Shown: positions 58,505 to 64,000 of the stretch, piece after piece | Numbering within the stretch: the stretch's first letter is position 1 | Layout of the letters: each line of letters begins with the position of its first letter | Assembly: GCA_019096195.1 (NCBI GenBank) | Contig: JAGTXK010000030.1 | Location: 186,001-250,000 of the forward strand | Length of the DNA stretch: 64,000 nucleotides | Source: Boletus sp. NGJ | Lineage: Eukaryota > Basidiomycota > Agaricomycetes > Boletales > Boletaceae | Direction: 5' to 3' | Program-made: the position numbers and the translations under genes | Notes under the pieces: model-generated | What the model saw: the letters and a program-made list of their open reading frames with translations, nothing else | Told to the model about the DNA's origin: nothing | Databases searched by the model: none

Positions 58505-60838
58505 TTACTCACTGAACTTATATTCACCGACTACATCATCCCATAGCCTCTTTGTGTCGACCGCAGCACGTAGTCGCGAGGCGAGCAAGAATGTACCACT
58601 CAACTTCCTTGAATCGTTATTAACAAAATCGAGATACAGTGCGCGAGGTCGCGATCAACTGACCTATTAAGACTATAGGTCTCTCGAGGTGGCGGAGCAA
58701 GTCTATGCTGAAGCATGACTGGAATGTGTGCACGGATCTGGCCTGTGATATCCCCCCAACGGGAACCCGGCCCAAACGCAAACGGTTGCGGTGTAGATGG
58801 TTTGAAGGGTGTCGCGAGTAGAATCATGGAGTCGACGTGAGCATTCAACATGATCTGTCCCATAGCATCAAATGGTGATGAGAACGATCGCAGTTGGAAA
58901 ATCTGGGCAAACCTCATTCTCCTCGCCCGTGAGGTAACCCAGTTTGAGACTCCAGGCAGCACAAGCAGCGCGGTCTTCGGCTGCCGCGGCTTGAAGAAGG
59001 TGCAACCAGTCATCCATGAATGCTTTCGTATATTCACGGGTAGCACCGAAATCGACCAGCGAGACCTAGTAAACTAAGAATACAACGAACGTTGCAGAAA
59101 GTAGTACACAGACCTGTTGAGTAGAGGAGTTCCACAAAAAATTGGACCAATTTGGGTCAGTCTGCATCAGTCGGAATTGGAAGAGCTCCCGCAAACACAG
59201 CTCGATAATGCGTTTTGCGATCTGTTGGCAGTACCGGTCAAACAGAGGAATGGCTATATTACATATCCTGATACCTCGTTACGCTCCTCTTGCGTAAGCG
59301 CCGAGACAGATAGCTCTCCGACGCTGACACCATCGACATGTTCCATGACGAGTACACGGTCAGTACTCCCCTTCCATACCCAAGGTATTTTGAAGCGAGA
59401 ATCCTGGCCAAGAATCTCCGCCGAGTGATACCGTCGTAGAAATTGCGCCTCCCTCGAATAATCACACTCATCTGCTAGCTCTTCCCTCATGACCTTTAAA
59501 AGGTTTCCCGCTGAGCAGTGTCTGTACGATGTGCATTGGGACTTACTTGAACTGTGCGATCTAGGAACAACCCCTTTGGCAATAGTTGTCCAGCAGTTAG
59601 CAATAACTTGACATAACCGAGATCACTAGCAATTGAGTTTGCGATGTTCGGGAATTGTATTTTAACGGCAACTCGCTCCTCCCGACCCGTAGGTGAAGTA
59701 GAGGTTCCCAATACCGCGTTGTGAACCTGTCCGATCGAAGCAGCTGCAAAGGGCACATGATCAAATGAAGTAAAGTTGTCAGTCCACGAAGGACCCAGGG
59801 AAGTCGTGAGCACTTCCTGTAGATCCCAAATGAGCGAACCTGTACGATTAGCAGGAAGTGACAGCCACCTCCATCTGCCAATCCGGCATGTAATGAGCAC
59901 TATCTTGTACTCGCCTGAATATCTTGTCCACTTCAGGTGGGAGTATATGCGTGTCTGGTTCATGGTTTTGAGTAGCACTCCATCGCTTGAAGTGAGAACG
60001 TCCAGACCTTGTATGCTCATGAATTGACCTAGTTTGAGAGCAGCACCCCTCATCTGCGAGAGTTTTGAGACCAGTCGCTTGATGTTAGCCTCTGTCATCA
60101 TCAGGGAACCCTGCTGAGTGTCATCCGAAGCGGTTGTTGACCGACGGATGATTTCCGAGGCAGCCCCGTAACCCAGAGATGCAGCGAGGCCTACGATTTC
60201 CAAAAACAACTTAGTAGTATACTACGTATGCGCGCGTTGAACGTACCACCGTAATGGAATAAGCGGCCTATCCTAGAGGAAGGTACTTTTGACGGTTGTA
60301 AATTGCGTATTGTGACAGGATCAGCACTTTGGGGATCAACAGTAGGAAACACCGGCGCAGACTCTTTAGGCTGATCAATACTGGACAATGTCGACTTGGT
60401 TACTGACACTGGCTGTACTCTACACGGTAAGCAAGGATTGAGCAGAAACGTCAGAGTACTTGCATCACTTTCCGTGGCGCCAAAAAGCTTCGGAGACCAT
60501 GTGTTGTCCTCGTACCCCGTGATAATTTTTAGCCGTTGAGAAGCGCTAGACTCCCCATGAACAGCAGAAACCTCCGAACCAAATATTCTAGGTGGTGTAT
60601 CCAATCCTCCCGTGACCTGCGGTTCAAATAGTGGTTCGATGGGGGGCCGATTATCGGTCTCGACACTATGCGGTCTAGTTGGACCACCATGTAATCTGTG
60701 CTCTCTCTCAGTGGCCGGTGAATTTTGGCTGGACGACCTGGGGAGCGCTTGCGCACTTCTGATCTGTGCTGCACGAAATGCAATGTCAGCGATGGTGTGA
60801 ACAACACATAGCCATCCAAAGGTGGGCGATGGCGGCAT
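58505..60838 (-). CDS. COQ8: ABC1/COQ8 atypical kinase (ADCK3 type)
   Basis: Starts [20 protein letters not shown] (60838), then a long Ser/Pro-rich N-terminal region. The conserved domain begins [33 protein letters not shown], then the KxGQ motif [17 protein letters not shown], the A-rich loop [15 protein letters not shown] replacing a glycine loop, [19 protein letters not shown], and [55 protein letters not shown] and [12 protein letters not shown] (DFG) follow. The C-terminal part is [40 protein letters not shown] and [12 protein letters not shown] plus TAA at 58505-58507. COQ8 supports coenzyme Q biosynthesis in the mitochondrial inner membrane through ATPase rather than protein-kinase activity (family knowledge). 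All hallmark motifs are present. About seven introns. Confidence 0.92.
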
Positions 60839-61310
60839 GCAAGCGGGACAAGACCAGACACTTCGGAGACAGAAGAGAGACACGTCAAGCACAGCCACGT
60901 GACGCGATATACATATTACTGGAAAGTACTCGACGTGCCAGTGCGGCCCAAACGTATTATACTATCCTATGAAACGTTTCCACGCACGGCTACATCCACA
61001 CACTGACTCGATGTTTACGGTACTTCCATGTTGCTGGTAATCTTTGGTGCCGATAACTCATCTGCGTGACCCATGCAGGATCAATGTGCCTCAGCATTTA
61101 AATTTTCCACAAATACCTCTAAAACGAAGATGAAGGCACGCGGCAGACATCTCGAACGCGTTTTATCGGTCATGGCACGAAACAGAAGAGGTTGGCACTC
61201 TGGTTCCCAAAGGCGAATACACCTGCCAATGTCGTTTCAAGGACCTGTGCCGAGCGTATAATGGTTGCAGGATGGTCTCGTTATATTGAAAATTGACAAC
61301 TCCATCATCC
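60839..61310. other. Intergenic
   Basis: About 470 bp between divergently transcribed genes. Nothing recognised beyond likely promoters. Confidence 0.35.
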
Positions 61311-62030
61311 ATGATCTCCACCATGATCTCCAAGTTCGCCCCTTTCATCAGCCTTTTTCTCGCCTTTGCGACTTTGGCTCTTCCTCCGTCTCACCTGGGG
61401 GCTCGCCGCGATCATCGTGACAAGAATCTCCAATGCTTCAGCCGTGTCGAGTTGCGTGCTGGCGATACCTTTGAGACAGTGTCGAGCTATAGCTGGGCTG
61501 GTTCTGTGTTGAGTATGGTCTGGATCATCCCCATGGTCGACCGGCCATTGCCGACAGGGAAATTTCACCGCTGTCACTGGTACCTTCACCCTTTCAGTCA
61601 ATGACGGTGGTGCCGACGGTGTGAACTGCCAGACCATTGATAAAAGTGTTTCGTACCATGGTGAGAGACATCGAACTTTCAGTCCGAATTGGTTTTCATC
61701 ATTCGTGCATCAAATAGCTTGGTATCACTGGGTTCGACCCAGCTACCCCTACCGTTTCTCCGGCATCACCATCAGTGCTGGTGACGTTGTCACGGTCACG
61801 GTCATTGTGTCCTCTACGAAGTCTGGTATAGTGATGATTGAGAATAAGACCGCTCGCGAGACTTCCTCACAGCCGCTCACTTCTTCTTATCGTTCACTCC
61901 TCCCCCTGCACACAATCTACATACAACATCTACACGCCCTGCTTACACGCCTTGTGCAAACATCCCCACCGATTCCCAATAATCCACCGAGAAATGCTGC
62001 ATCCACGGCCGACAGCGGTATGAGATGACG
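61311..62030 (+). pseudogene. Eqolisin-type (peptidase G1/A4) glutamic peptidase, apparently decayed
   Basis: MISTMISKFAPFISLFLAFA is a good signal peptide. It is followed by SYSWAGS, a 52-nt intron, GNFTAVTGTFTLSVNDGG, NCQTIDKSVSYH, another intron, AWYHWVRPSYPYRFSGITIS and AGDVVTVTVIVSSTKSGIVM with ENKTARE. This is collinear with fungal eqolisins such as scytalidoglutamic peptidase (NWGGA, TVSAT, TCQTAILQTG, AWYEWYP, FSGITISEGD). The catalytic glutamine segment (ILQTG) is missing between NCQT and AWYHW, YEWYP has become YHWVRP, and no AEWIVEDF-type block with the catalytic glutamate follows. The product would be secreted but not an active peptidase. It could instead be a diverged paralogue with a new role. 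Confidence 0.6.
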
Positions 62031-62979
62031 CATCGTCCCACTCATGCGCGCTCCCATTTCGAGGATATCTGCTGATGCTACCCGACCGACTCGACTGCCG
62101 ACGCATTGCTCCATCGCCTTGAGCCAGGGTGCGCATGAACCCGCAAATTTGATGGCTGGCTAATTTCAACCCCGATGGTCGTCGTGAAAATGACAAAAAA
62201 AAAAGGGTGTCAGCACACAATACCATCGAGAGAGGGGGAGTTCGGGTATGCGACTCACCAGACGTCGGACATCCTCCTCGCTTGTATCAACGTTTTTCCA
62301 GTTTTTCTATCCACTGAGCGAATAAGATTAACGGGAGAGGATGACGTCAGTTGCTTTTGATATGCAGAATCGCTGACGGGCTGTATAGCAGACTCGGTCG
62401 GGGGTGGGGGATGCGCCAAGTTCATGGAGAGAGGGGTGCCTCGTCTGCAAACGCAGTTCCAATATCCAATCGGATACAACATGCGGAGGAAGCCATGTCG
62501 TGACCTTGTACAACATCACACTCACCCACTCAGACAAGTACTTGCTCGCATCGTAATCAGCTCCCACAGCAACCCCCGCGTCGGACTGCACCTCTTTCGG
62601 GAACGCCCCCTCCTTGACGCCTTGACGGTTGGGACGCACAGCATGAGCAACGCGCTGGCAGGCGTGGTAGAATTCTAAATTGGAGAATCGAGATGACATT
62701 GGCATGTGTGGCATTTGGTCACGGTATGTTCGTCGTGGAAGGGATAGAAAGGGTGAGTCGGGTTAAACTGGACCATCTCTGGCACAACCAGATATCCGTC
62801 CGGGCTGATAGGATACTAATCGGAGGGTTCTGCTTCAAGGCGGAAGTCGTACGGCGTCGCCATTATCTATTTCGCGTGTTTTGATTGCACACGGGGGGGC
62901 GATGGATATTCTAGCGGGTGTTGAGGAAGAGTGTTGGAATTTCATACAAGATGTAGTAAACTCGTAGTATTTCGACCAT
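62031..62979. other. Unassigned stretch between two eqolisin relics
   Basis: Open frames exist on both strands (for example 62328-62714 minus, 128 codons) but no family was recognised. It may include decayed peptidase sequence. Confidence 0.3.
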
Positions 62980-63900
62980 TCATACTGTAATCTTACTTTG
63001 GTGACTACAGTGACTACTTCAGATTCATGTACTAAGATTTGTGTACGTGCAGGGCGTACTATGTGAGAGGTGCCCCGCTTGATGTCGAAGTACCCAATTA
63101 TATCCGGGAAGGACAAGCCAAAGCCGTCCCGGTAATGGACACGAAGGTCACGTATGCAAAGTTCGCGAGGTGGTTATTACCCCCGGTGGCTGGATTCCGA
63201 GTGGCTAGGACCGTTGCTAGTAGGACCATCACCTCAGTAACAACAAGTTAAACACAAACAGTAGGATTAACAACGAAAATGAGAGTCTTCTTAACCGCCC
63301 AGTTGAGTGAGTGATTAAGAACCACTATTGTACCACCAAACTGAGTGGCATATACGTTGAGGGTGATAGTGTTACCAACCACGATTGGCTTGTTCCCGAG
63401 AGGCTAGATGTTGTCAAGGCTGGTCCCGTATGATGAATATTTGTAGCGTTCACTTGAATGAACACGGTGATCTATGATTATATATTATATTATGAGTAAC
63501 GATACCTTAGCGCATGTTGATAACTACCCACCTATGTGTACAAAACAAGGTCCACTATCACATGGTATCCTGGTCAATTGCTACATGGTCTTGTCCAGCG
63601 CCGCGCGTGTAGGATCCAAATGATCAACCTCGTCGACCACATGGTCATAAAACATCGACGTAATCCTATTGGTGTCGGGATTGTGAAGGTTCAAATATAT
63701 TTCCCCTCACCAAGGTGGCGACACGCCGTAGCATACTGTCCATGTATTATGACGCTGGTTTGTCGGAGTAGATATAGTCTAATGACTATTCTCTTATTCT
63801 GTTGGCCAATAGCACCCTGATGACCGTCATAGCCTTGCTCAAGGAATAAGATAAGTGACGCGGGACTACCACGGATCTGTAGATGGAACGGAATTGCATC
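62980..63900 (-). pseudogene. Second eqolisin-like relic, opposite strand
   Basis: On the minus strand, GNKPIVVGNTITLNVYATQF and GGTIVVLNHS (about 63300-63400) resemble the eqolisin block for ISAGDxIxxxVxATSxTxGxxxxxN. HLANFAYVTFVSITGTALAC (about 63130-63200) resembles the LVPFAxFxxVxFxDxxxT block, and DIIGYFDIKRGTSHIV follows where eqolisins end. The blocks fall in different frames, separated by stops, and no intact AEWIVED segment is visible. I read it as a broken paralogue of the gene at 61311. The boundaries are approximate and similarity is by eye only. Confidence 0.4.
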
Positions 63901-64000
63901 TGAGAGAGCATATGTCTGCACAGAGGGGATGAATAACTAGAGGCGTTTTATGTATTCGAGCAACTTTACTGCACACAGCATGACTCACGAGACAATCGAC

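Noticed and set aside
61729-61740. tRNA-like T-arm sequence gggttcgaccc
   Set aside because: No matching acceptor, D or anticodon arms at proper distance. It lies in the eqolisin-like coding sequence (YHWVRPSY).

Overview
The window looks like a nuclear contig from a basidiomycete fungus of the Agaricomycetes. Protein style suggests something near Rhizoctonia/Ceratobasidiaceae, but that placement is an inference. Nearly every gene is split by many GT-AG introns of about 45-65 nt. Genes are dense on both strands. There are basidiomycete-type families (DUF6533/DUF6534 membrane proteins, an eqolisin-type peptidase relic, DM9, an Hsp70-12-like ATPase) next to ordinary eukaryotic housekeeping genes. 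I see no bacterial features, CRISPR, rRNA, or tRNA that I can support, and no reverse transcriptase, transposase or virus-like element.

Layout. 0.4-1.1 kb: NHP6-type HMG-box protein (+). 1.5-6.4 kb: SNF2/ERCC6L2-like ATPase (+). 7.2-9.1 kb: DUF6534 membrane protein (+). 9.5-10.9 kb: otubain deubiquitinase (+). 11.4-13.0 kb: tRNA pseudouridine synthase PUS3/DEG1 (+). 13.2-14.9 kb: KES1-type oxysterol-binding protein (-). 15.1-16.0 kb: UBE2G1/Ubc15-type E2 (-). 16-27 kb is the accessory, repeat-rich part: two paralogous DUF6533-type genes (-), a third decayed copy and small dispersed repeats. A zinc-finger/protein kinase gene (-) sits between them. 27.1-31.4 kb: RNA polymerase III second-largest subunit (+). 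32.7-33.7 kb: UBE2G2/Ubc7 (+). 33.8-35.4 kb: D-arabinono-1,4-lactone oxidase (-). 35.6-38.8 kb: Hsp70-like ATPase with an MGCC N-terminus (-). 39.2-39.6 kb: short conserved protein (+). 40.0-42.7 kb: NOC2 (-), head to head with a METTL14-type MT-A70 protein at 42.8-44.7 kb (+). 45.0-46.8 kb: kelch protein (-). 47.1-49.6 kb: DM9 plus von Willebrand A protein (-). 50.6-51.0 kb: small Cys/His-rich protein (+). 51.2-51.9 kb: proline-rich protein (-). 52.2-52.8 kb: small membrane protein (-). 53.2-56.5 kb: DUR3-type urea transporter (-). 56.9-57.3 and 57.7-58.2 kb: two small conserved/hypothetical genes. 58.5-60.8 kb: COQ8/ABC1 kinase (-). 61.3-63.9 kb: two decayed eqolisin-type peptidase genes in opposite orientation.

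The genes do not form one pathway. Ubiquitin genes are over-represented (otubain plus two different Ubc7-class E2s within 24 kb). RNA-related functions recur (RPC2, PUS3, METTL14, NOC2). The most unusual signal is in the SNF2 gene. The Walker A codon pair can only be assembled by removing two back-to-back introns separated by a single-nucleotide exon. Two conserved genes (SNF2 and PUS3) also carry an apparent one-base frameshift in or next to a G run, which could be draft-assembly error or real decay.
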